A stretch of DNA of 36,215 bases. It comes from Bacteroidales bacterium (lineage in GTDB: Bacteria; Bacteroidota; Bacteroidia; Bacteroidales; FEN-979). The stretch covers positions 1-36,215 of the forward strand of contig JADHVQ010000016.1 of the NCBI GenBank assembly GCA_016783905.1, written 5' to 3'. A model generated the notes under the pieces. That model was not told the origin of the DNA, ran no database searches, and saw nothing but the letters and a program-made list of their open reading frames with translations. Below, piece by piece: positions 16,612 to 23,646 of this stretch; the stretch's first letter is position 1; each line of letters starts with the position of its first letter. Made by a program: the position numbers and the translations under genes.

Positions 16612-17185
16612 TTAACAAAATCTCTACCACAACATTCGCCTGCATGTTCGCAACCATTCCAACCCGCGGCGCCAGTGGTGGCAGCTCATCGCTGATTTCC
16701 GAAACCTCATCGCCGCAAATATAGAGGTTATCCGATTTCCGGTAATGGATCAGGTCACTTTTTCCCCAGCCGGCCATGCCCAATCCGACAACCAATGGCT
16801 TGTCCGGAAACACCTTCAGCATGGTCTCAATCAACATCTCCTTCTGATCAGCCAGGTCAAAAGCTTCGACCAGCACATCGCATGAGCCGAAAATGGCCGG
16901 GATGTTCGAAGGATCCAGTTTCACGGCATGTAACACCACACGGGTCTCCGGACGGATCCGCTGAATCGTCTCCTGCAGAGCTACCGTCTTCTTTTGTCCG
17001 ATCTGATCCCGGAAAAAATATTGACGGTTCAGGTTGCTCTCGCTAACGCTATCAAAATCGGAAATGACCAACTTTCCAATTCCCACCCTGGCAAGGGCAA
17101 CGGCGCAATTGGAGCCGAGCCCACCGCATCCGGCAATGCCTACGGTTTTGGTGCTCAACAGCTTTTTAATCTGGTCATTAGTCAT
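16595..17185 (-). CDS. ThiF/MoeB/HesA-family adenylyltransferase (short E1-like)
   Basis: 196 residues. The Rossmann nucleotide loop VGIAGCGGLGSN starts at residue 15, followed by DFDSVSESNLNRQYFFRDQIGQKK with the conserved ND/NLNRQ-type E1 residues, and LVEAFDLADQKEMLIE. It has no paired CxxC zinc sites and no rhodanese domain, so it is the compact ThiF type rather than MoeB. It would adenylate the Gly-Gly tail of the carrier encoded next. Start and stop codons both lie in repeats: the ATG is in a GTCATTA-type heptamer array (upstream ATGs in the array hit stops within six codons) and the TGA lies in a CGCGGAT repeat. Divergent from the oxidoreductase gene. Confidence 0.88.
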   Translation of the reverse strand: MTNDQIKKLLSTKTVGIAGCGGLGSNCAVALARVGIGKLVISDFDSVSESNLNRQYFFRDQIGQKKTVALQETIQRIRPETRVVLHAVKLDPSNIPAIFGSCDVLVEAFDLADQKEMLIETMLKVFPDKPLVVGLGMAGWGKSDLIHYRKSDNLYICGDEVSEISDELPPLAPRVGMVANMQANVVVEILLTMARG

Positions 17186-17201
17186 TGGTCATTAGTCATT
17201 C
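17174..17201. repeat. Heptamer array carrying the thiF-like start codon
   Basis: GTCATTA, GTCATTG, GTCATTA, GTCATTC on the plus strand. Each unit gives a minus-strand ATG; only the one at 17185 is in frame with the gene. Confidence 0.92.
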
Positions 17202-17214
17202 AATGTTTATGGAA

Positions 17215-17246
17215 ATATTCACGATATTCACGATATTCACGATATT
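17215..17246. repeat. Nonamer tandem repeat in divergent promoter region
   Basis: ATATTCACG three times plus a partial copy, between the E1-like gene and the oxidoreductase gene. Confidence 0.92.
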
Positions 17247-17299
17247 AAAGCCTCACCTCAAACAAAAATACAAAAAACCAAACAGCTCTCCTTTTTTTA

Positions 17300-17307
17300 T
17301 AATTTTG
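17300..17307 (+). promoter_or_regulatory. Putative -7 promoter box of the oxidoreductase gene
   Basis: TAATTTTG matches TAnnTTTG, 30 nt before the ATG at 17338. No -33 TTG is evident. Confidence 0.4.
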
Positions 17308-17337
17308 CCTTTCCGAAACCAATAAAATAACCCTCCT

Positions 17338-19497
17338 ATGAGCTTCGATGAATTCAAGAAGTCACACAAACTACTCAAGCAGTACAACTACACCTGGGCC
17401 CCTATTGATAAGGGTTACAACAACCGAACGGTCTATATCAATGTGGATGATTTGGAAGTCAAAGAGAAGCCGGTCAGCCAGGAGATGAAGGAGAAATTCA
17501 TCGGAGGCAAAGGATTCGATCTTCGCCTGCTATGGGATGCTACAACTCCTGCAACCAAATGGGATGATCCGGAGAACGAGATCGTGATCTCGGGAGGCCC
17601 TTGTTGCGGTATTACCCAATACTCAGGCTCAGGGAAAGCGATCTGCTGTGCTATTAGCCCGCAGACTGACATCGTCATCGACTCCAACGTTGGTGGTTTT
17701 TTTGGCCCTTTCCTCAAATTCTGCGGATTTGATGCGCTGGAACTGCAGGGAAAATCCAATGAGGAGATCCTGATTGTGTTTGATGAACACCATGAGGTAA
17801 TTGAGATCTACGAGGCCGGAGACCTTCCCTCTGATAGTCACGTGCTGGCGGAAGAGCTCCACGAGATGCTCGCCGATCCGGAAAACGAAAAGGACAAATA
17901 CAATATATCGGTGGTCTCTTCGGGCACCGCAGCAGAACATTCCCTGATCGGGATGCTGAACTTCAGCTTCTACGATATCAAACGGAAGAAGGTCCGCCTG
18001 AAACAGGCCGGCAGGGGCGGAATCGGCACGGTGATGCGTGACAAAAAGATCAAAGCGCTTGTAGCCCATGTAAAAGGGATCGGCGGCAACAGAAATAACG
18101 TGGTTGACCTGGAACCGATCAAAGAGCGTGGCCGAACGTTCAACAAAGAGATGCGTGAACTGGATGACAAACAGTGTGAGATGCGCAAGAAAGGGACAGC
18201 CCACCTCACCAACATCATGAACGATTACGACCTCTTGCCAGTTCATAACTTCAAATTCGGAAGTCACCCCGAAGCAGATAAAATCCACGGAGATATATGG
18301 ATGTCCTACTTCACACAGAATATCCCCGATGGCTGCTGGGTTGGTTGTAACATGGCCTGCTCCAAAGGGGTCGACAATTACCTGATCCGAACCGGGCCCT
18401 ATGCCGGACAGCGGGTAATCGTCGACGGTCCCGAATATGAAACAACATCCTCTCTGGGTTCGATTGCCGGGATCTTCAATCCCGATTTTACCATCGAAGC
18501 CAATTTTTACTGCGACACATACGGGATCTGTACCATCACCTGGGGAACGATCCTGGGCTTTATCATGGATTGCTTCGGGAACGACATCCTGAATGAGGAG
18601 CGGACGGGTGGAATGAAACTCAATTTCGGAAATGCTGATACCGCCATGGAACTTTTGCATCAGGTTTCCCGTGGCGAAGGATTTGGATTAATTGCCGGTC
18701 AGGGAGTGAGGAAAATGAAGCAGATTTTTGCTGAAAAGGGCTGGGGTGATCCCCAATTTATGTTTGATATCGGGATGGAGAACAAAGGACTGGAATACTC
18801 CCAGTATGTTTCCAAAGAATCACTCGCCCAGCAGGGGGGCTATGCCATGACCAACAAAGGTCCGCAACACGATGAGGCATGGCTGATCTTCATGGATATG
18901 GTCAACAACCAGATTCCTACCTTTGAGAACAAAGCCGAGGCGCTGCATTACTTCCCGATGTTCCGGACCTGGTTTGGCCTGGCTGGATTCTGTAAACTTC
19001 CCTGGAATGATGTGGAACCCGAAAACAATGCCCAAACGGATGAACCGGCAAAGGTGCCCGAGCACGTTGACAATTATGTAACCATTTTTAATGCTGTTAC
19101 CGGTGCGAATATCAACAAGCACGAAATCATCAGGCAATCAGAACGGGTCTATAATTTCCAGCGAATCTTCAACATCCGCAGGGGATACGGATTGCGGAAG
19201 CACGATGCCCAGCCCTACCGTGCAGCCGGGCCTGTTACCGTGGAAGAGTACGAATCAAGGGCGGAACGATACGACAAACAACTGAAAGAGATCCTTAAGT
19301 ATGATCCCGAAGGAAAATCTACGGAAGAGAAGATGGCGGTGTTGAGAAAATACCGGGAAGAACAATACGAGAAGCTCCTTGATGCTGTTTATGAACGCCG
19401 GGGCTGGACCAAAAACGGCGTTCCGAAGATTGAGTTCCTCAAAGAGATCGGTATGGAGCTGCCGGAGCTAATCGAGGTGGTAGCGCCATTGCAGTAA
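17338..19497 (+). CDS. Aldehyde:ferredoxin oxidoreductase family enzyme (tungsten/molybdenum pterin)
   Basis: 719 residues, longer than the ~600 of archaeal AOR. The AOR family carries a bis-pterin tungsten centre and one 4Fe-4S cluster and oxidises aldehydes, or reduces acids, with ferredoxin. Marks: N-terminal GGKGFDLRLLWD, ISGGPCCGITQYSGSGKA, GPFLKFCGFDALELQGKS, AGRGGIGTVMRDKKIKA, the cluster cysteines C333, C337 and C341, PEYETTSSLGS, CDTYGICTITWG (a DxxGL-type pterin motif), and the fourth cysteine C552 in FGLAGFCKLPW. The C-terminal ~120 residues are charged and helical. The first cysteine pair is spaced CxxxC, not the usual CxxC. It is surrounded by cofactor genes. The substrate is not readable from sequence. 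Confidence 0.92.
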   Translation: MSFDEFKKSHKLLKQYNYTWAPIDKGYNNRTVYINVDDLEVKEKPVSQEMKEKFIGGKGFDLRLLWDATTPATKWDDPENEIVISGGPCCGITQYSGSGKAICCAISPQTDIVIDSNVGGFFGPFLKFCGFDALELQGKSNEEILIVFDEHHEVIEIYEAGDLPSDSHVLAEELHEMLADPENEKDKYNISVVSSGTAAEHSLIGMLNFSFYDIKRKKVRLKQAGRGGIGTVMRDKKIKALVAHVKGIGGNRNNVVDLEPIKERGRTFNKEMRELDDKQCEMRKKGTAHLTNIMNDYDLLPVHNFKFGSHPEADKIHGDIWMSYFTQNIPDGCWVGCNMACSKGVDNYLIRTGPYAGQRVIVDGPEYETTSSLGSIAGIFNPDFTIEANFYCDTYGICTITWGTILGFIMDCFGNDILNEERTGGMKLNFGNADTAMELLHQVSRGEGFGLIAGQGVRKMKQIFAEKGWGDPQFMFDIGMENKGLEYSQYVSKESLAQQGGYAMTNKGPQHDEAWLIFMDMVNNQIPTFENKAEALHYFPMFRTWFGLAGFCKLPWNDVEPENNAQTDEPAKVPEHVDNYVTIFNAVTGANINKHEIIRQSERVYNFQRIFNIRRGYGLRKHDAQPYRAAGPVTVEEYESRAERYDKQLKEILKYDPEGKSTEEKMAVLRKYREEQYEKLLDAVYERRGWTKNGVPKIEFLKEIGMELPELIEVVAPLQ

Positions 19498-19528
19498 TTT
19501 CCATGAATTGCCATAGATTGCCATCATT

Positions 19529-19556
19529 CGTAAATCGTAAATCGTACTTCATACTT
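19529..19556. repeat. Heptamer array after the oxidoreductase gene
   Basis: CGTAAAT (x2), CGTACTT, CATACTT. Just upstream ATTGCCATAG is also repeated nearly exactly. Confidence 0.85.
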
Positions 19557-19599
19557 TTCAATAATGGATATGCATCATCTAACATATCGTTAATGTTCG

Positions 19600-19607
19600 T
19601 ACCTTTG
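19600..19607 (+). promoter_or_regulatory. Putative -7 promoter box of the ModE-like/moe-moa unit
   Basis: TACCTTTG matches TAnnTTTG, 17 nt before the ATG at 19624. A short inverted repeat (AACAT-N7-ATGTT, 19581-19597) lies just upstream and could be an operator. Confidence 0.45.
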
Positions 19608-19623
19608 TTGGAAATTTAGGATC

Positions 19624-20001
19624 ATGCAAACCAAATTCGAGTCGAAAATGGATGCCATCCGGTTACACTACAAAATGTGGATGGAAGATACTTCAGGAAA
19701 GGGCATCCTGGGCGACGGCAAGTGGCAGATGCTGAAGCTGATCGAAAAGAAAGGATCCCTGAAGGCAGCCTGCGACGAACTCGGTTACACCTACCGGCGT
19801 ACCTGGGGCAACCTAAAAAAGATCGAGGATTTTTTTGGATTTTCTTTGCTGGAAAAACACCGTGGAGGAGCCGATGGCGGGAACACCCAGCTGACCCCGG
19901 AAGGGAAGCGACTGGTCGCCGCATTTGATCACTTTCACGCCCGGGTCGACAAGGTCATCCAGGATGGATTTGTTTCATTTTTGGACGAATTGCGGGATTG
20001 A
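19624..20001 (+). CDS. ModE-like winged-helix DNA-binding protein without sensor domain
   Basis: 125 residues. The pattern GILGDGKWQMLKLIEKKGSLKAACDELGYTYRRTWGNLKKIEDFFGFSLLEKHRGG, followed by LTPEGKRLV, is the LysR-like winged helix found at the N-terminus of ModE. The molybdate/tungstate-binding TOBE domains of ModE are absent, so the protein could bind DNA but needs another way to sense the metal. It directly precedes moeA (about 12 nt, or 4-nt overlap if a TTG start is used), as expected for a regulator of cofactor or oxidoreductase genes. The ATG at 19624 has a weak AGGAT site before it. Which promoters it controls is not known; its own and the oxidoreductase promoter are the obvious candidates. 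Confidence 0.85.
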   Translation: MQTKFESKMDAIRLHYKMWMEDTSGKGILGDGKWQMLKLIEKKGSLKAACDELGYTYRRTWGNLKKIEDFFGFSLLEKHRGGADGGNTQLTPEGKRLVAAFDHFHARVDKVIQDGFVSFLDELRD

Positions 20002-20012
20002 AACAGAGGATT

Positions 20013-21221
20013 ATGATTCCGTTTAAAGAGGCTCTCGATATTGTTCTCGGTGCTGCATCTCTTCCTGATGCAGAACCATGCTCCCTGATCTCTTCTCAAG
20101 GCCGGGTGCTGGCTCAGGATATCCGCTCCGATATCGACATGCCCCCATTCAACAAATCAGCGGTGGACGGATTCGCCTGCCGGATGGCGGATCTGGCCGT
20201 GGGGACGGGACATACCATAAGGCCGGGACATGCCCCGGCCCTACGGGTCATGGAAACAATCCCGGCAGGTAAGGTTCCCTCCCACCCTATCGGCCCGGGA
20301 CAATGCGCCCGTATCATGACAGGCGCTATGGTTCCGGAAGGTGCTGATGCGGTTATCATGGTGGAGGATACCACCGAATTGCCGGATGGCACCATCCGTT
20401 TCGATAAAGAAAAGAGCGCTGCCAATATCTGTTACCAGGGGGAAGACATCCGCAAAAGAGATCTGGTGCTGACGAAAGGATTGTTGATCTCCCCTCCTGA
20501 AATAGCTGTTCTTGCTTCGGTTGGGGCAGTTTCACCAATGGTTTACAACCAACCGAAAGTGGCCGTGATCTCTACCGGCGACGAACTGGTGGATCCTGGT
20601 GAGATCCCGGGTCCGGCCAGGATCCGGAACTCAAACTCCTCCCAGCTGATTGGGCAGATTGAACAAATCCATCTCAAGGCGATGGATATGGGCATCTCCG
20701 GAGATATCGAAGAGGCTCTTTACCAGAAAATTAATGAAGGACTGGGAAGCTCAAATGTAGTCATTGTATCCGGCGGGATTTCCATGGGGGACTATGACTA
20801 TGTCCCGGCCGTCATGCAAAAATCGGGCGTTGAGATCCTATTCAAAACCATCGCCATCCAACCCGGACGACCAACAGTATTCGGACGGAAAGGGGATAAA
20901 TTCGTGTTCGGACTTCCCGGAAATCCTGTTTCATCGTTCGTCCTGTTTGAGTTGCTTGTCAAGCCATTTCTTTTCAAACTGATGGGTCATGACTACCATG
21001 CTCCCGAAACACCTCTTCCCATGGGGGAAACTTACATTCGAAAGAAATCGACACGGAGATCGATCCTGCCGGTTGCGATCAGGGAAAATCATGTATATCC
21101 ACTGGATTATCATGGCTCCGCACACATTCATTCATACATCAATGCAGACGGGATGGTAGCCATTGAAGTGGGCGCCACCAAACTAAACAAAGGAGAAACC
21201 GTAGATGTTCGATGGGTATAA
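20013..21221 (+). CDS. moeA: Molybdopterin molybdotransferase MoeA
   Basis: 402 residues from the ATG at 20013 (MIPFKEALDIVLGA); a TTG at 19998 overlapping the previous stop is an alternative. MoeA inserts molybdate or tungstate into adenylated molybdopterin. Motifs: DIDMPPFNKSAVDGFACR, GQCARIMTGAMVPEGADAVIMVED, ISPPEIAVLASVG, VAVISTGDELVDPG, RNSNSSQL, VSGGISMGDYDYV, QPGRPTVFGR, FGLPGNPVSSFVLFELLVKP. Around residues 65-77 a short stretch (GHTIRPGHAPALRV) is encoded by a near-palindromic GC-rich sequence and may be an in-frame insertion before the conserved METIPAGKVP. It overlaps moaA by 17 nt, so the two genes are coupled. Confidence 0.94.
   Translation: MIPFKEALDIVLGAASLPDAEPCSLISSQGRVLAQDIRSDIDMPPFNKSAVDGFACRMADLAVGTGHTIRPGHAPALRVMETIPAGKVPSHPIGPGQCARIMTGAMVPEGADAVIMVEDTTELPDGTIRFDKEKSAANICYQGEDIRKRDLVLTKGLLISPPEIAVLASVGAVSPMVYNQPKVAVISTGDELVDPGEIPGPARIRNSNSSQLIGQIEQIHLKAMDMGISGDIEEALYQKINEGLGSSNVVIVSGGISMGDYDYVPAVMQKSGVEILFKTIAIQPGRPTVFGRKGDKFVFGLPGNPVSSFVLFELLVKPFLFKLMGHDYHAPETPLPMGETYIRKKSTRRSILPVAIRENHVYPLDYHGSAHIHSYINADGMVAIEVGATKLNKGETVDVRWV
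20221..20240 (+). repeat. GC-rich imperfect palindrome inside moeA
   Basis: Arms GGCCGGG and CCCGGCC flank ACATGC; 20 nt in all, one mismatch at the centre flank. Part of an 11-nt direct repeat theme (CGGGACATACC at 20206, CGGGACATGCC at 20224). Confidence 0.75.
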
Positions 21222-22005
21222 CCGGAAGATCAACTACCTGCGGATCAGCATCACCGACCGGTGTAACCTGCGTTGCCTCTACTGCATGCCAGTGGAGGGG
21301 ATCCGTTTGATTAACCATGATCAGATCATCCGATACGAAGAGATTGTGGAGGTGGTCAAGGAGGCGGTGGCGCTTGGCATTGACAAAGTGAGGATTACCG
21401 GGGGGGAACCCCTGGTGAGAAAAGGGGTGGAACAACTCGTGGCTATGATCTCTGGTATACCCGGCATCAGGGACTTCGGGTTGACCACCAACGGACAGCT
21501 GCTCTCCGCCTTCGCTCAAAAACTGGTCGACACCGGTCTGCACCGGATCAACATCAGCCTCGATACGGTTGACCCGGTCAGGTACAAGGAACTTACCAGA
21601 GGAGGAGACATCAACAAGGTTTTCCTGGGAATTGAAGCGGCAAAAAAAGCCGGATTGAAGCCTGTGAAGATCAATTGTGTTGTAGGGAACTCTTCGCTTG
21701 AAAAGAACGCGCTGGAGGTGAAACTCTTTTGCGAAAAACACGAATTGCAGGTTAGATTCATCCACCAGATGGACCTTGAAAAGGGTTGTTTTTCGATCGT
21801 CGAAGGAGGCGCCGGTGGTGACTGCAGTGGATGCAACCGGATCAGACTCACGGCAAACGGGATGATCAAGCCCTGTTTATTCAATAACCTGGAGTTTGAT
21901 ATCCGGGAACTAGGCATCCGGGAGGCGCTACTTCAGGCCATCCATCTGAAACCCGAGAAAGGTTCTGTGAATACAATGAATTCATTTCATAATATTGGAG
22001 GCTGA
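21205..22005 (+). CDS. moaA: GTP 3',8-cyclase MoaA, short form
   Basis: 266 residues against about 320-330 for usual MoaA. MoaA is a radical-SAM enzyme that converts GTP to the cyclic precursor used with MoaC for molybdopterin. The radical-SAM cluster is C20, C24, C27 (CNLRCLYC), then RITGGEPLVRKG, TTNGQLL, NISLDTVDPVRYKELTRGGD, and the second 4Fe-4S cluster C207, C210, C224 (CSGCNRIRL ... KPCLF), ending in the conserved Gly-Gly (HNIGG). About 55 residues between VRFIHQMDLE and the second cluster are missing compared with the typical enzyme. All catalytic features remain, so it is probably active. AGGAGA precedes the start; it overlaps moeA by 17 nt. Confidence 0.92.
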   Translation: MFDGYNRKINYLRISITDRCNLRCLYCMPVEGIRLINHDQIIRYEEIVEVVKEAVALGIDKVRITGGEPLVRKGVEQLVAMISGIPGIRDFGLTTNGQLLSAFAQKLVDTGLHRINISLDTVDPVRYKELTRGGDINKVFLGIEAAKKAGLKPVKINCVVGNSSLEKNALEVKLFCEKHELQVRFIHQMDLEKGCFSIVEGGAGGDCSGCNRIRLTANGMIKPCLFNNLEFDIRELGIREALLQAIHLKPEKGSVNTMNSFHNIGG

Positions 22006-22009
22006 AATT

Positions 22010-22044
22010 GAATTACGAATCAAGATTTACGGATTATGAATTAT
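22010..22044. repeat. Heptamer array after moaA
   Basis: Five degenerate units: GAATTAC, GAATCAA, GATTTAC, GGATTAT, GAATTAT. Confidence 0.7.
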
Positions 22045-22074
22045 AAAAAAATCGAATGTTGAACGTCAAACATG

Positions 22075-22130
22075 GAATCCGGAATCCGGAATCCGGAACC
22101 CGGAACCCGAAACCCTGAACATGAAACCTT
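22075..22130 (+). repeat. Heptamer array running into the moaC start
   Basis: GAATCCG (x3), GAACCCG (x2), AAACCCT, GAACATG, AAACCTT. The moaC ATG (22121) falls inside the seventh unit. Confidence 0.92.
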
Positions 22131-22570
22131 CCCTCTCCCATACCGATTCCTCCGGCAAAGCCATTATGGTCGACGTGAGTAACAAAACTACTCAAATCCG
22201 AACCGCTTGGGCGACCGGACACATCCAGCTCTCACCGGAAACCATTTCCCTCATCCGGGAGAATCAGATGAAGAAGGGTGATGTACTTACAGTGGCAGAG
22301 ATTGCCGGCATCCAGGGGGGCAAGAAAACCAGTGAGCTGATCCCCCTCTGCCACCCGCTTCAGATCACCAAACTGGATGTCAAAGCAAAACTGGATAAAA
22401 CCGGAGTAATTGTGACCGCTATGGCCCGGTGCAACGGTCAGACTGGCATCGAGATGGAAGCCCTGACTGCTGTTTCCGTGGCGCTGCTGACCATTTACGA
22501 CATGTGCAAATCCATGGATAAATCTATGGCTATCGGCGAAATTAAGCTTATTGATAAAACAAAAAAATGA
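22121..22570 (+). CDS. moaC: Cyclic pyranopterin monophosphate synthase MoaC
   Basis: 149 residues. MoaC converts the MoaA product to cyclic pyranopterin monophosphate. Motifs: LSHTDSSGKAIMVDVSNK, KGDVLTVAEIAGIQGGKKTSELIPLCHPLQITK, ARCNGQTGIEMEALTAVSVALLTIYDMCKSMDK, which hold the conserved catalytic Lys and His residues. Length is normal. The start codon and the first codons (MKP) are part of a heptamer array, so the native start context may have been replaced. The stop overlaps the next gene (ATGA at 22567-22570), coupling MoaC to the MOSC-MogA fusion. Confidence 0.95.
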   Translation: MKPSLSHTDSSGKAIMVDVSNKTTQIRTAWATGHIQLSPETISLIRENQMKKGDVLTVAEIAGIQGGKKTSELIPLCHPLQITKLDVKAKLDKTGVIVTAMARCNGQTGIEMEALTAVSVALLTIYDMCKSMDKSMAIGEIKLIDKTKK

Positions 22571-23646
22571 AAAAAATCAAAGTCCTGTCGGTCAACATCT
22601 CCGAGCAGAAAGGCACCATCAAACACCCTGTTCCCTCTATCACCCTTACTGAAAACGGCGTGGAAGGCGACGCCCACAGTGGTTCCTGGAACCGCCAGGT
22701 CAGCCTGCTGGGGATGGAAAGCATCCGGAAATTTGAAAAAGAGGCAAACAGGAAAATTAATTATGGCGAGTTCGCGGAAAACATTACCACCGAAGGGCTT
22801 GACCTCTGGAGATGCCAACCCCTCGACCGGTTTGTTAGTGAAGGGATGGAACTCGAAGTCACCCAGATCGGCAAAGAGTGCCACGGCACCTCCTGCGCCA
22901 TCTTCAAAGAGGTCGGCAACTGCGTCATGCCAAAAGAGGGAATCTTTGCCAGGATCCGTGATAAGAGATACGAGATACGAGATACGAGATACGAGCAACC
23001 AGCAACCAGCAACCAACAACCAGCAACCAACAACCAGCGACCCGGAACCTGGAACCTGAAACCTGAAACCATTCTTTACTACAAGCCAAAAATCTTTTCA
23101 GCCCGCATCATCACCCTCTCCGACCGCGCCTTCCGCGGCGAGTACGAAGATAAATCCGGTCCGCGGGTAAAAGAGCTGCTGGAAGGTCTGTTTGTTAGTC
23201 CGCAGTCCGCAGTCCGCAGTCCTCAGTCCTCAGTCACGTCCCACGTCCCTCGTCCTTCGTCCTTCGTCCCTCGTCTTTCGTCCCTCGTAACTTTGTTGCC
23301 CGACGATCCCCACCAGCTCCGGACCAAATTGCAGGAGGCCATCAAGGCCGGCACCGACTTCATCTTCACCACCGGCGGAACCGGTATCGGCTCCCGCGAT
23401 TTCACACCCGATGTCGTCAAATCCATACTGGATAAAGAGATCCCTGGGCTCATGGAGATGATCCGGATTAAATACGGTACCCGGAAACATCAGGCTCTAC
23501 TAAGCAGAAGCGTCGCCGGGGTAGTAAGCAACTCTCTGATCTTCACCCTGCCAGGCAGTGTCAAAGCCGTCAACGAATACATGGAAGAGATCACGAAGTC
23601 GCTCATGCACATGGTATACATGCTTCATGGGCTGGATACCCATTAA
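22567..23646 (+). CDS. MOSC domain-MogA/MoaB fusion protein
   Basis: 359 residues. Residues 1-131 are a MOSC domain (GVEGDAHSGSWNRQVSLLGMES, INYGEFAENITTEGLD, GMELEVTQIGKECHGTSC with the MOSC cysteine). From about 170 it is a MogA/MoaB molybdopterin adenylyltransferase (ARIITLSDRAFRGEYEDKSGP, FIFTTGGTGIGSRDFTPDV, PGLMEMIR, VAGVVSNSLIFTLPGS). MogA adenylates molybdopterin for MoeA, encoded upstream; MOSC domains deliver or handle sulfur or cofactor. Two stretches are made wholly of tandem heptamers: residues 132-168, a linker between domains, and 211-242, inside the MogA domain before LLPDDPHQLR. Both keep the frame and have a 7-residue period (for example QPATSNQ, QPATNNQ). The gene converges on the metallophosphoesterase with a 4-nt overlap. 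Confidence 0.92.
   Translation: MKKIKVLSVNISEQKGTIKHPVPSITLTENGVEGDAHSGSWNRQVSLLGMESIRKFEKEANRKINYGEFAENITTEGLDLWRCQPLDRFVSEGMELEVTQIGKECHGTSCAIFKEVGNCVMPKEGIFARIRDKRYEIRDTRYEQPATSNQQPATNNQRPGTWNLKPETILYYKPKIFSARIITLSDRAFRGEYEDKSGPRVKELLEGLFVSPQSAVRSPQSSVTSHVPRPSSFVPRLSSLVTLLPDDPHQLRTKLQEAIKAGTDFIFTTGGTGIGSRDFTPDVVKSILDKEIPGLMEMIRIKYGTRKHQALLSRSVAGVVSNSLIFTLPGSVKAVNEYMEEITKSLMHMVYMLHGLDTH
22960..23071 (+). repeat. Sixteen-unit heptamer array in the MOSC-MogA linker
   Basis: GATAAGA, GATACGA (x4), GCAACCA (x3), ACAACCA, GCAACCA, ACAACCA, GCGACCC, GGAACCT (x2), GAAACCT, GAAACCA. The 7-bp phase is unbroken over 112 bp although the unit changes three times. Confidence 0.95.
23197..23293 (+). repeat. 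Heptamer arrays inside the MogA domain
   Basis: AGTCCGC (x3), AGTCCTC (x2), a 6-nt AGTCAC, then GTCCCAC, GTCCCTC, GTCCTTC (x2), GTCCCTC, GTCTTTC, GTCCCTC, GTAACTT. Read as SPQSAVR, SPQSSVT, SHVPRPS, SFVPRLS, SLVTLLP. Confidence 0.95.

Noticed and set aside
16286-17185. Thiamine biosynthesis (thiS-thiF) assignment
   Set aside because: Sequence type fits, but no thiC/E/G/H or thi riboswitch is near, while molybdopterin genes and AOR are; kept as ThiS/MoaD-like without a symbol.
17629-18660. Long minus-strand ORF (343 codons) inside the AOR gene
   Set aside because: Shadow of the AOR reading frame; AOR motifs are continuous on the plus strand.
22960-23293. CRISPR-like array
   Set aside because: Units are 7 bp with no spacers and are translated in frame; no cas genes are present.
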